A stretch of DNA of 48,309 nt. It comes from CAZSNT01 sp964607765. GTDB lineage: Bacteria; Verrucomicrobiota; Lentisphaeria; Oligosphaerales; JABHEG01. Location of the stretch: positions 1 through 48,309 of the forward strand of contig CAZSNT010000068.1 of the NCBI GenBank assembly GCA_964607765.1, in the 5' to 3' direction. This document shows positions 33,866-42,539 of the stretch, in pieces. Position 1 is the first letter of the stretch, and the number at the start of each line of letters is the position of its first letter. Under the pieces are notes generated by a model. It saw only the letters and a program-made list of their open reading frames with translations. It was not told the DNA's origin and did not search any database. The translations under genes were made by a program, and so were the position numbers.

Positions 33866-34195
33866 ACGTGTTCCTCTGAACAACAGAGACAGTGGCCGGT
33901 TCAGGCGCCATCGCGTGACGTGCGCTTCTTGTTATGTCGAACGATCCCTCTCTGCAGGATCTTGGACATGGCGGTTGCTTTCTGCCAATGTAACGGATGC
34001 CACAGCCGGGTACTACCCAGCGATTGCGGCGTCCGAGCGATCAACCGAACCGGCCGGCAATGTAGTCTGCCGTCTGCTTTTCCGCGGGGTTCGTGAACAG
34101 CTGCTCGGTCGGACCGAACTTCATTGCTGGGCGGCTGGAAATCCTCGTGCCGAGAGGCGACTTTTCTTACCTTGGACAAACAGGAGTTGCGATCG
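33866..34195. other. Divergent intergenic region
   Basis: These 330 bp separate the PhoB-like gene from the nucleoside hydrolase-like gene and must carry both promoters. I see no coding signal and no convincing Pho-box direct repeats. Confidence 0.4.
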
Positions 34196-35236
34196 ATGAG
34201 AAAGGCAGCAGCTGTAGCGATGGCTCTGGCGGCGTTCCCCGCTCTGGGTTCGGAGCCGGTCCGGATTGTCTTCGACACTGATATGGGCAACGACGTGGAC
34301 GACGCCCTGGCTCTGGGCGTGATCCACAGTCTGCAGAGCCGGCGCTGCTGCGAGCTCCTGGCGGCCACATCGAGCAAGGACCACCCGAAGTCCGCCGCCT
34401 TCATCGACTCGCTCAACACGTTCTATGGGCGCCCTGACGTGCCGGTGGGAGCCGTGCGCGACGGCGTGACACGGGCGGAAGGCAGCTACCTGAAGCTGGC
34501 TGACGTGACCGATGGTGACCGGTTGCGATATCCGCACAGCCTGGCAAGCGGAGCCGAGGCCCCGGAGGCCGTGTCGCTGCTGCGGCGCGTGCTCGCGGGC
34601 CAGCCCGACGGCTCCGTCGTTCTCACTCAGGTCGGGTTCTTCACCAACTACAGCCGCCTGCTCGCGTCCGGGGCCGACGACGCGTCGGCGTTGAGCGGGG
34701 TTGAGCTCGTCCGGCGCAAGGTCCGGCTTCTCGTGGTGATGGCCGGCGCGTTCGAGCCCATTCAGGGCAAGGCGCGCTACCTGGAGTACAACGTGGTCCA
34801 GGACATTCCCTCCGCCCAGCGCCTGGCTGACGGCTGGCCCACGCCCATCGTGTGGAGCGGCTATGAGATCGGGATTGCCGCCCCGTACCCCGCCGCGAGC
34901 ATCGAGCGCGATTACAGCTACGTTCCGCACCACCCGCTCCGGGACGCCTACATGCTTTACAGCCCGCCCCCGCACAACCGACCGACCTGGGACCTGACCG
35001 TCGTGCTCTACGCAGTCTTGCCCGACCGCGGCTACTTCGAGCTGTCAGCCCCGGGGCGCGTTACGGTGGAACAGGACGGGTTCACCCGGTTTGACCCGGC
35101 CGCGTCCGGCCGCGATCGATGCCTGATCCTGCCAGAGCCAGACATTGGCCGCCTGACCGAGGCGCTGGTGCAGCTTTCGTCGCAGCCGCCGTTGGGCGAC
35201 CGGCATGCCGGGCGTGGTGACGCAGTGACGCAATGA
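34196..35236 (+). CDS. Exported nucleoside hydrolase-like protein
   Basis: After a signal peptide (AVAMALAAFPALG) comes IVFDTDMGNDVDDALALG, the calcium-binding DxDxxxDD motif of inosine-uridine nucleoside hydrolases. VLTQVGFFTNYSRLL and VVMAGAF are further family blocks. The protein is 346 residues. Whether it cleaves nucleosides or another N-glycoside is unknown; related exported forms are common in PVC genomes. AGGAG lies 9 nt before ATG 34196. It is followed by the oxidoreductase gene after 64 bp. Confidence 0.85.
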   Translation: MRKAAAVAMALAAFPALGSEPVRIVFDTDMGNDVDDALALGVIHSLQSRRCCELLAATSSKDHPKSAAFIDSLNTFYGRPDVPVGAVRDGVTRAEGSYLKLADVTDGDRLRYPHSLASGAEAPEAVSLLRRVLAGQPDGSVVLTQVGFFTNYSRLLASGADDASALSGVELVRRKVRLLVVMAGAFEPIQGKARYLEYNVVQDIPSAQRLADGWPTPIVWSGYEIGIAAPYPAASIERDYSYVPHHPLRDAYMLYSPPPHNRPTWDLTVVLYAVLPDRGYFELSAPGRVTVEQDGFTRFDPAASGRDRCLILPEPDIGRLTEALVQLSSQPPLGDRHAGRGDAVTQ

Positions 35237-35248
35237 CTCAGTGACCCA
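35217..35248 (+). repeat. 8-bp-period repeat upstream of the oxidoreductase gene
   Basis: Four units, GTGACGCA, GTGACGCA, ATGACTCA and GTGACCCA, run across the end of the nucleoside hydrolase gene into the spacer. The matching units occur inverted at 36654-36669, beyond the next gene, and GC-rich CCGG blocks lie on the inner side of both copies. Confidence 0.65.
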
Positions 35249-35300
35249 TTCAGTGCGGCAATCCGGCAACCCCGGAAGCCCAGTATCGAGGGAGAGGCAG

Positions 35301-36620
35301 ATGACGAACTCCCGGGACGTGGACAGGCGCTCGTTTCTGCACTCGATTCTTGCTGCCGGTGTGGCGCCGGTCATCGTTCCGCGGCGTTGCCTCGGCGCGG
35401 GTGCGGCTGGGGCGCCGAGCGAACGGATCACGTTCGGCGTGATCGGGACCGGCAGTCACGGCGTGGGCGTGAACCTGAAGTCGCTGCTGCATCAGCCCGA
35501 CGCACAGGTTGTGGCGCTGTGTGACGTGGATTCGCAGCGTTTGGCCAAGGCGGTCACACTGACCGGGAAGCACTACGGTGCGGCGCAGGGCAAGGCGTCG
35601 GCCCGGGGCGTGTTCGCCACGGGCGACTGGCGCGAACTCGTCGCCCGCGACGACGTGGATGCGGTCTGCGTTGCCACGCCGGACCACTGGCATGTGATCC
35701 CGTCACTGGCTGCGATCCGGGCCGGCAAGGACGTCATCTGCGAGAAACCCCTGACGCTTACCGTCCAGGAAGGCCGGGTGCTGAGCGACGCCGTGGCGCG
35801 CCACGATCGCGTGTTCCAGACCGCGAGCGAGAATCGCTCCAAGAGCAATTTCCTGCGCGCCTGCGAGCTTGTCCGTAACGGCCGCATCGGCAAGCTGCAC
35901 ACGATCCGGGCCGGGCTGCCGGGCGGCCCGGAGAACGCTGGGAAACTGCACGCGCCGCAGCCCGTTCCGCAGCATCTGGACTACGACATGTGGCTGGGGC
36001 CGGCCCCGGCAGCGCCGTACACGAGCGCGCGTGTGCACTATCATTTCCGCTGGATTCTGGACTATTCCGGCGGGTATGTGACAGACTGGGGTGCACACAT
36101 CCTCGACGTGGCGCAGTGGGGCAACGACACGGAGCTCAGCGGCCCTGTCAGTGTCGAGGGGCACGGCACGTTCCCCCAGGACGGGCTCTACAACACGGCA
36201 ACGGCATTCGAGATCACCTACGAATACGCCAACGGCGTGACGCTCATCTGCACGAGCACAGGCCCCAGCATACGGTTCGAGGGCACGGACGGCTGGGTTC
36301 ATGTCCCCAGCTGGGGCGGGGCGATGGTGGCCTCGTCGCCAGACATTTTCAGTTCGGTCATCGGGCCGGGAGAAACTCACCTGAGGACGTGCCGGGGCCG
36401 GGAACACCGCGACTTTCTTGACTGTGTAAAAACACGTCAGCCAACCTACGCGCCCGCCGAAGTCGGGCACCGGACCGCCACGGTCTGTCACATCGGCAAC
36501 ATCTCGATGCTCCTCGGCCGGAAGCTGCGATGGGACCCGGTCAAGGAACGATTCGTGAACGACGCGCAGGCGAATGCCATGCTCAGCCGCGCCATGCGCC
36601 GGCCATGGACGTTGGCGTAA
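35301..36620 (+). CDS. Tat-exported Gfo/Idh/MocA-family oxidoreductase
   Basis: A twin-arginine signal (DVDRRSFLHSILAAG) precedes a NAD(P)-binding Rossmann domain (FGVIGTGSHGVGV) and the EKP motif (DVICEKPLTLT) with the usual DHWHV segment. The 439-residue length and the C-terminal sandwich are standard. Export of an already folded, cofactor-bearing sugar oxidoreductase is frequent in PVC bacteria; some members are redox-neutral glycosidases. ATG 35301 fits the Tat signal and GGGAGAGG lies upstream. Confidence 0.9.
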   Translation: MTNSRDVDRRSFLHSILAAGVAPVIVPRRCLGAGAAGAPSERITFGVIGTGSHGVGVNLKSLLHQPDAQVVALCDVDSQRLAKAVTLTGKHYGAAQGKASARGVFATGDWRELVARDDVDAVCVATPDHWHVIPSLAAIRAGKDVICEKPLTLTVQEGRVLSDAVARHDRVFQTASENRSKSNFLRACELVRNGRIGKLHTIRAGLPGGPENAGKLHAPQPVPQHLDYDMWLGPAPAAPYTSARVHYHFRWILDYSGGYVTDWGAHILDVAQWGNDTELSGPVSVEGHGTFPQDGLYNTATAFEITYEYANGVTLICTSTGPSIRFEGTDGWVHVPSWGGAMVASSPDIFSSVIGPGETHLRTCRGREHRDFLDCVKTRQPTYAPAEVGHRTATVCHIGNISMLLGRKLRWDPVKERFVNDAQANAMLSRAMRRPWTLA

Positions 36621-36653
36621 GGGCCCGGTCCCGGGTTCCGGAATCCGGGCGCC

Positions 36654-36669
36654 TGAGTCATTGAGTCAC
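36654..36669 (-). repeat. Inverted copy of the 8-bp-period repeat
   Basis: On the minus strand the units read GTGACTCA and ATGACTCA, matching those at 35217-35248. With neighbouring CCGGATTCCGGAA-type sequence, the two copies form an imperfect inverted repeat around the oxidoreductase gene. Confidence 0.6.
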
Positions 36670-36683
36670 TCCGGGAATACAAC

Positions 36684-39600
36684 ATGATTGTGACCGCCCG
36701 ACAGAATCTCCGCTATCTGCGCGTCGTTCGCGCGCTCCTGCTTGTCTGCGTTACTGCAGGTCTCGCGCTTCCGGCGGCCGCCGAGCCGTCTGCATCGCGC
36801 TTCCCCTTCTTCGCCATGGACACCGGAACGCGGGACGCGGAGCGTGCCACCTTCGAGGCGCAGGCTGCGCTGTTGGCAGAGCTGGGCCACGCCGGCATGG
36901 ACCACAGCGGCACGCGAAATGTACCAGGGAAGCTGGCGGCGCTGGACGCGCACGGGCTCGAGCTGTTCGCCATGTACCTGACCGTCACCATCGACGGCGG
37001 CAAAGCGAACACCCCGGGTCTGCCGGAGGCGGTACGCGCTCTGAAAGGTCGGCCCACCATCATCTGGCTGGCGTTGCGCAGCAAGCGGCACCAGGCTTCG
37101 TCCACGGCCGGGGATGAGGAGGGAGTGGCTGTGATTCGCCAGGTTGCGGATCTGGCCAAGGTGGCCGGCGTACGCGTGGCCATGTATCCGCACACCGGGT
37201 TTTGGGTGGAACGGGTCGAGGACGCAGTGCGGCTTGCGCGTCTGGCGCAGCGCGACAACGTGGGCGCCGGTTTCAACCTCTGCCACTGGTTGAGAGTGAC
37301 AGGCGGCGAACAGGAACTGGCCCCCATCCTGGCAGCAGCGATGCCGCATCTGTTCGTGGTGACGATTAACGGCGCCGACCGAGCCGGAACGAGCTGGAAG
37401 ACACTCATTCAGACGCTCGACCGCGGCACCCATGACACGCTGCCGCTACTCCAACTGCTCCGTGATCTGGGGTATGCAGGACCGGTGGGCCTGCAGGGGT
37501 TCGGGATCGGCGGCGACGTGCGCGACAACCTGACGCGGTCCATGGTCGCCTGGCGTGCGATGTCCGCACAGCTGCCGACAAGTGGGCACAGTCCCGATGC
37601 AGTGGCTGCGCGGATCCTGTCGTCCGCAGCTGTGGCCGGTGTCAGCAGCTACGAGTTTGGGGAGAGCCGTGCCGCCTTCATGCAGCTCGAGGCCGCCTTC
37701 CGCGCCTACCCGCAGCCGGTCAGATTGGCGCTGGGCGACGAGTTGCTGAAGCTCCTGCCGGACGCCGCTGTGACATTGGCCTGCAAGCGCGAGGTGTGCC
37801 GGCTGTTGGGCCGCTGGGGTACTGCGGAGAACGCACTCGCACTGGCCGAGCACCTGCCTGACACGTCCCTTTCGTCCCTTGTTCGACACGCCCTGCACGC
37901 GCGGCCCGGCGCGGGCATCGATCAGGTGTTCATCGATGCTCTGCCCCGGGGCCCGGTTGCGCTGAGACCGGGGATCATCGACACGATTGGCGTGCGCCGG
38001 ATCAATGCGGCTGTACCGCAGCTTGCGGAGTTCGCAACGGCACGGGACACGGACGCAGCCCGGGCCGCGGTATCGGCGCTCGGCCGCATCGGCACGCCGG
38101 ATGCCGCTGACGTTCTGGCGTCGCTGGCAGTGCCGGAGCCCGTTCGCCCGGTATGGCGGGAGTCGCTTTTGGTCTGTGCGGAGGGACTCGCGGCTGGCGG
38201 CGCCAAGGCGCGTGCCGGCGCCCTCTACGAGCAACTGCTCGGCGACGAGCAACCGGGGCACGTGCGTGCAGCGGCGCTTGCCGGATTGGTGGTGACCAAC
38301 CCGCAGCGAGGCCTGCAGCGCGTGCTCTCCGTGCTGCGTGATATCCGTGTGGCTCCCACGGCCGGCGAGACAGCCACAGCAATCCCGGCGCTGCGGCTGG
38401 CCGCGATACGGCAGCTTCCGCGGCTGCCCGGCGCTGCGACGGCCCAGGTCACAGCAGAGCTGTTGCGCGACGGACGGCCTGCTGAGAAAGTCGTGGCTCT
38501 CGCAGGGCTTACACGTGTTGTCAGCGATCCGGCCTTGAGTTCGGCTGTCGTGGCGCTCACGGCGTCTGAAGACCCGGCCGTCAGTTCAGCGGCGGTTCAA
38601 GCGCTTGCGGCCGTGGGCGACGCATCGCACGTGGCGCTGCTGGCGCGGCTGGCCGCGAACGACAGTGGTGTCGCGTCCCTCGCCGAGAGGGCATTGACAA
38701 GATTGCGCCGCAAGGGGGTCGACACGGCGATCGGCAAGCTGTTGCTGACCACTGAGCCCAGCGTACAGGCGCTCTTGCTGCGCGTGATGGCGGCCCGTTC
38801 CCCGGCCGGAACCGTTCCGGCGCTGATCGGCCTCGCGCGCACCGCTGCGGCGGCCGCAGTGCAACGTGAAGCGCTGAAGGCGTTGGGCAAGGTCGCGCGA
38901 GGCCCAGACCTGGCCGAGGTCGTGGATTTGGTCGTGGCAGCGCCGGCCGGAGCGTCTCCGGAGCATCTTGCGGGGGTGCTGGGAAGTGTTGCGGCGCGTG
39001 CGGAGCAACGCGCCCGGCGCGCGGAGCTGCTGCGTGGGCTCGCCGCGGCCGAGGGGCTTCACCGGATCCCGTTCCTGCGTGTTCTGAGTCAGTTTGGGGG
39101 CGCCCGGGAGTTGACGGCGGCGGCCGCACTGCTGACCGACGAGGACATGGAGGCACGGCGTGCGACTATTCGCACGTTGGCGAGCTGGCCGGATGCCACT
39201 CCCATCGATATCCTGCGCAGTGTGTCGGAGACGGCAGACGACGAGCTGAGCCGGCTTCTCGCTCTGCGCGGCATCATCGGCATGATCGGCCGCGATGTGC
39301 GGCTGACGACCCAGGCGAAGCTGGAGCAGTTCCGCGACGCCCTGCAGGCGGCCACGCGGCCCGCGGAGCGCAAGCAGATCCTGGCCGCGCTCGGCAGCGT
39401 GCCGGAGCCGGGCGTGCTGGACGTTATCGCACCGTGGCTGGCTGATCCCGGGCTTGCCGCTGAGGCGAGACTGGCTTACGCGAACGGTGCGCGCGCAGCT
39501 GGGTTGAGGGCGCCGTCGCTGGTCAGTGACGCCCTGCGCGAACGGATCGCCGCGACTGCGGATGCGGAATTCCGGCGCGACCTGGCGGAGGCGTTGGCGT

Positions 39601-40103
39601 GGATCGGCACGTTTGGCGGCCACATCACCGCATGGCGGATGGCCGGTCCGTACGCCGGTGCCTCCGGTCTGTTCGCTGCGGAGTTCGCACCGGAGAAGGA
39701 AGACGGCACGACCACCGTCGCGTGGCGGGCGATCGATGCTGCCTCGGGCCCGTTCACCAAGTTCATCAAGCCTGGGGGTGTCAATCTCGGCGCGCTGATC
39801 GGCGGCAGCTCGCGGGTGGCGTACCTGCGTTGCATGGTTGATTGCCCCACAGCTCAGGATGCTGTGTTGGAGTTGGGCAGCGACGACGGCGTCAAAGCGT
39901 GGCTGAACGGCGAGCTCGTCCACGCGAACGACGCGAGGCGTGCCGTCAAGGCAGGCTCGGACCGAGCGGACGTGTCGCTGCGTGCCGGACCGAATCAGCT
40001 GTTGCTGAAGGTGACCCAGGCAGCCGGCGAGTGGGGCGCTGTCGCCCGATTCGTGACACCGGCGGGCGAGCAGATCTCGGGCCTGGTCTTTCGGCCGCAG
40101 TAG
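36684..40103 (+). CDS. Giant exported TIM-barrel/HEAT-repeat protein
   Basis: The 1139-residue protein has a signal peptide (about 1-33). Residues about 38-305 look like a xylose-isomerase/AP-endonuclease-2-type TIM barrel (ELGHAGMDHSG, VRVAMYPHTGFWVERVEDAVRL, NVGAGFNLCHWLRVTGGE, GPVGLQGFG). Residues about 310-950 are alpha-helical HEAT-like repeats (AARAAVSALGRIGTPDAADVLASLA and many more). The C-terminus (about 975-1139) is a beta-rich ligand-binding-like domain with LELGSDDGVKAWLNGELVHAND. It probably binds or modifies sugars on a large scaffold. ATG 36684 is the first in frame; the ribosome-binding site is weak. Confidence 0.78.
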   Translation: MIVTARQNLRYLRVVRALLLVCVTAGLALPAAAEPSASRFPFFAMDTGTRDAERATFEAQAALLAELGHAGMDHSGTRNVPGKLAALDAHGLELFAMYLTVTIDGGKANTPGLPEAVRALKGRPTIIWLALRSKRHQASSTAGDEEGVAVIRQVADLAKVAGVRVAMYPHTGFWVERVEDAVRLARLAQRDNVGAGFNLCHWLRVTGGEQELAPILAAAMPHLFVVTINGADRAGTSWKTLIQTLDRGTHDTLPLLQLLRDLGYAGPVGLQGFGIGGDVRDNLTRSMVAWRAMSAQLPTSGHSPDAVAARILSSAAVAGVSSYEFGESRAAFMQLEAAFRAYPQPVRLALGDELLKLLPDAAVTLACKREVCRLLGRWGTAENALALAEHLPDTSLSSLVRHALHARPGAGIDQVFIDALPRGPVALRPGIIDTIGVRRINAAVPQLAEFATARDTDAARAAVSALGRIGTPDAADVLASLAVPEPVRPVWRESLLVCAEGLAAGGAKARAGALYEQLLGDEQPGHVRAAALAGLVVTNPQRGLQRVLSVLRDIRVAPTAGETATAIPALRLAAIRQLPRLPGAATAQVTAELLRDGRPAEKVVALAGLTRVVSDPALSSAVVALTASEDPAVSSAAVQALAAVGDASHVALLARLAANDSGVASLAERALTRLRRKGVDTAIGKLLLTTEPSVQALLLRVMAARSPAGTVPALIGLARTAAAAAVQREALKALGKVARGPDLAEVVDLVVAAPAGASPEHLAGVLGSVAARAEQRARRAELLRGLAAAEGLHRIPFLRVLSQFGGARELTAAAALLTDEDMEARRATIRTLASWPDATPIDILRSVSETADDELSRLLALRGIIGMIGRDVRLTTQAKLEQFRDALQAATRPAERKQILAALGSVPEPGVLDVIAPWLADPGLAAEARLAYANGARAAGLRAPSLVSDALRERIAATADAEFRRDLAEALAWIGTFGGHITAWRMAGPYAGASGLFAAEFAPEKEDGTTTVAWRAIDAASGPFTKFIKPGGVNLGALIGGSSRVAYLRCMVDCPTAQDAVLELGSDDGVKAWLNGELVHANDARRAVKAGSDRADVSLRAGPNQLLLKVTQAAGEWGAVARFVTPAGEQISGLVFRPQ

Positions 40104-40440
40104 CGGGGGGCGAGTGCGGGGGGCGAGTGCGGGGGGCGGCGGGATTAAGGGTCGGATTAAGGGTCAGATTAAGGGTAGGCGTTTAGCTTGGGCTTCCGCC
40201 CTTAATCTCGCCCTTAATCTTACCCCTGATCAAGTCCGTGCTTGTCGTCGGATTAAGGGTAGGATTAAGGGTAGGATTAAGGGCAGGATTAGGGGTAGGT
40301 TAAGGGCAGGACTAAGGGTCGGATTAAGGGTCAGATTAAGGGTAGGATTAGGGGTCAGATTAAGGGTAGGATTAAGGGTCGGATTAAGGGTAGGATTAAG
40401 GGCAGGGTTAAGGGTGGGATGAAGAGCAGAATGAAGAGTG
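40103..40440 (+). repeat. G-rich 13-mer tandem and 12-bp minisatellite array
   Basis: Right after the stop codon, GCGGGGGGCGAGT occurs twice (40103-40128) plus a partial copy. Then come three 12-bp units of consensus GGATTAAGGGTA (40142-40177), two units in inverted orientation (about 40199-40222), and 16 units in direct orientation (40250-40440), one of them 11 bp, the last three decayed. Variants differ mainly at the first and last bases. The open frames across the array (GRIKGRIKG and LRVGLRVG on the plus strand, NPTLNPTL on the minus) arise from the 12-bp period. Nothing else is visible up to the TatD gene at 40626. Confidence 0.92.
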
Positions 40441-40625
40441 CGGGAGAGCATCTGACCCGGATGCAAGGGGCCCTCATCTGTACGGCGGATGGCCCCCAGC
40501 CGCCATCTCAGGCAACCGCCCGGAGGCCGTGGGGCGTACTGTTCTCCGTACGCTGAGACGGAAGCCGAATCGTGGACACGGGACATTGGGCCGCCCCGTG
40601 CCACTGACCAGTAGGGATTTGCGGC

Positions 40626-41441
40626 ATGGCACAACAGCACAGCGACACAGAGAGGGACATCCCACTCCACGACGCACACGCGCATCTGGCGGATGCGCGG
40701 CTGGCCGGGGATGTGGACGGGATCCTGGGGCAGTGCAGTGAACAGGGCGTGCGCGGCGTTCTGGTGAACGCGGCGAGGATCGGGGAGTGGCCGACAGTCG
40801 TCGAGTTGTGCCGGCATCCGATCGTGCTCGGCGCGGTCGGCGTGCATCCGTTCTTCATCGAGGCCTGGCACGACGGCGTGGTCGGGGAGTTGGCAGAGCT
40901 CGTGCGCGCGGAGCCGCGGCTCGTGGCAATCGGCGAGATCGGGCTGGACTTCTTCCATGGCCGGAAGGCCCAGGCGCGGCAGCTGGAAGTGCTGGCAGCG
41001 CAGCTGTCACTGGCTCGGGAACTCGACGTACCGGTCGTGTTACACAACCGCAAATCCTGGGGCGAGTTCTTCGGGTGTTTGCGGGATCTGGGTGTGAGCG
41101 AGCTGCGCGGGGTCTGTCATCACTTCACGGGCAGCATCGAGATTGCGGGACAGGCTTTGGATTACGGCTTGCACCTCTCCTTCTGCGGCCCGGTGACCTA
41201 CGCCAACGCCCGGCGCCTGAAGGAGGCCGCCGCCTACGTTCCGCTGGAACGGTTGCTCAGCGAGACGGATACGCCTGACTTGCCGGCGGCGCGCTACCGC
41301 GGCCAACGCAGCCTGCCGTTCCACGTGATCGAGGTGGTCGCCGAATTGGCGCGACTCAAGGACACGCCGGTCTGGGATGTCGCGGCACAGATCGAGCGCA
41401 ACTTCCTGGACCTGTTCGACGCGCCGGGCATTTTACAGTGA
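40626..41441 (+). CDS. TatD-family metal-dependent deoxyribonuclease
   Basis: The 271-residue TIM-barrel hydrolase keeps the metal ligands: HDAHAHL, the Glu in AIGEIGLDFFHG, His in VVLHNRKSW, His in CHHFTGS and Asp in SETDTPDLPA. TatD enzymes act as 3'-5' exonucleases on damaged DNA. ATG 40626 has AGGGA 9 nt upstream. It follows the minisatellite directly. Confidence 0.9.
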   Translation: MAQQHSDTERDIPLHDAHAHLADARLAGDVDGILGQCSEQGVRGVLVNAARIGEWPTVVELCRHPIVLGAVGVHPFFIEAWHDGVVGELAELVRAEPRLVAIGEIGLDFFHGRKAQARQLEVLAAQLSLARELDVPVVLHNRKSWGEFFGCLRDLGVSELRGVCHHFTGSIEIAGQALDYGLHLSFCGPVTYANARRLKEAAAYVPLERLLSETDTPDLPAARYRGQRSLPFHVIEVVAELARLKDTPVWDVAAQIERNFLDLFDAPGILQ

Positions 41442-41532
41442 AGACCGGCGCAGGCGGTGGGTACCCGCCACTGCACCCGCTCGACAGCGAGGAGGCACCA
41501 CATGGCCGCAACTGGATGAGGAGAACCAGCTC

Positions 41533-42531
41533 ATGACAGAAGCTCCACATCGAATCGACTGCCTCGCGGTAGTCGGTTGTCTGTTGTTATTGGCATCTGC
41601 GGGGGCGTACGGGGCAGACTACGATCCCCTTGCCATTTCGTCGCGGATCGCGCCCGAGGTCGTGGATATCACCGTCGACGATCAGCAGCGGCAGCGGCAG
41701 ATTCCCATCCGGATCTACCTGCCGCGCGCCGAACGGCCCTCGCCCGTGATACTGTTCAGCCACGGTCTGGGCGGATCCCGGGAGGGAAGCGGCTATCTGG
41801 GCCGACACTGGGCTGCCCGGGGCTACGTGGTCGTGTTTGTGCAGCATCCCGGCAGCGATGCCTCGGTGTGGCGCGAAGAACGCCTGGCGAAGCGCATGCA
41901 GGCCATGCGGGAGGCGGCGAACGGCCGGAATTTCATGCTGCGTGTGAGGGATGTTCCCGCAGTGTTGGACCAGCTGGGGTTGTGGAACAAGCGCGTGGGG
42001 CATGCACTGGCGGGACGGTTGAGGCCGGCAAAGGTCGGCATGTCAGGTCACTCTTTCGGCGGCGTGACCACGCAGGCTGTGAGTGGTCAGAGCGCCAAGG
42101 GTGGCAAGGCCTGGTTCACCGATGCACGTATCGCTGCGGCGCTCATCATGAGCCCAAGCAGCCCACGTCGCGGCACGCCCCGGGAGGCTTTTGGCCAGGT
42201 GTCGCTGCCGTGGATGCTCATGACCGGCACGAAAGACACGGCGCCGATCGGGGGCGCCGATATGGACTCCCGCTTTGCGGTCTTCCCGGCTCTCCCCGCA
42301 GGCGACAAGTACGAGCTCGTTCTCGACAAAGCCGAGCATTCCGCTTTCACGGAGCGCGCCCTGCCGGGTGATCGCGGACCGCGCAATCCGAATCATCATC
42401 GTGTTATTCTCGCGCTCAGCACGGCCTTTTGGGATGCCTATCTGCGTGACGATGGGGCCGCAGAAGAATGGTTGAAAGGCGATGGACCGAAATCCGTCCT
42501 GGAGGGAGGGGACAGGTGGCAGACCAAATGA
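41533..42531 (+). CDS. Exported alpha/beta hydrolase (PAF-acetylhydrolase/dienelactone-hydrolase-like)
   Basis: A signal peptide (LAVVGCLLLLASAGAYG) precedes an alpha/beta hydrolase fold. The oxyanion segment is ILFSHGLGG, the nucleophile elbow is GMSGHSFGG, the acid lies near MTGTKDTAPIG and the His in DKAEHSAFTE. The 332-residue protein should cleave esters, substrate unknown. GAGGAGA lies upstream of ATG 41533. It ends 8 bp from the convergent membrane-protein gene. Confidence 0.87.
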   Translation: MTEAPHRIDCLAVVGCLLLLASAGAYGADYDPLAISSRIAPEVVDITVDDQQRQRQIPIRIYLPRAERPSPVILFSHGLGGSREGSGYLGRHWAARGYVVVFVQHPGSDASVWREERLAKRMQAMREAANGRNFMLRVRDVPAVLDQLGLWNKRVGHALAGRLRPAKVGMSGHSFGGVTTQAVSGQSAKGGKAWFTDARIAAALIMSPSSPRRGTPREAFGQVSLPWMLMTGTKDTAPIGGADMDSRFAVFPALPAGDKYELVLDKAEHSAFTERALPGDRGPRNPNHHRVILALSTAFWDAYLRDDGAAEEWLKGDGPKSVLEGGDRWQTK

Positions 42532-42539
42532 TGACAGCC

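Noticed and set aside
33866..34195. Pho box upstream of the PhoB-like gene
   Set aside because: No pair of CTGTCAT-like direct repeats with proper spacing could be found.
40142..40440. CRISPR array or telomere-like repeat
   Set aside because: Units abut without spacers and no cas gene is present; the TTAGGG-like look is coincidental in an internal position.
40114..40958. Open frames across the minisatellite (GRIKGRIKG, LRVGLRVG, NPTLNPTL)
   Set aside because: They exist only because a 12-bp period never introduces stops; composition is trivial and no start signal supports them.
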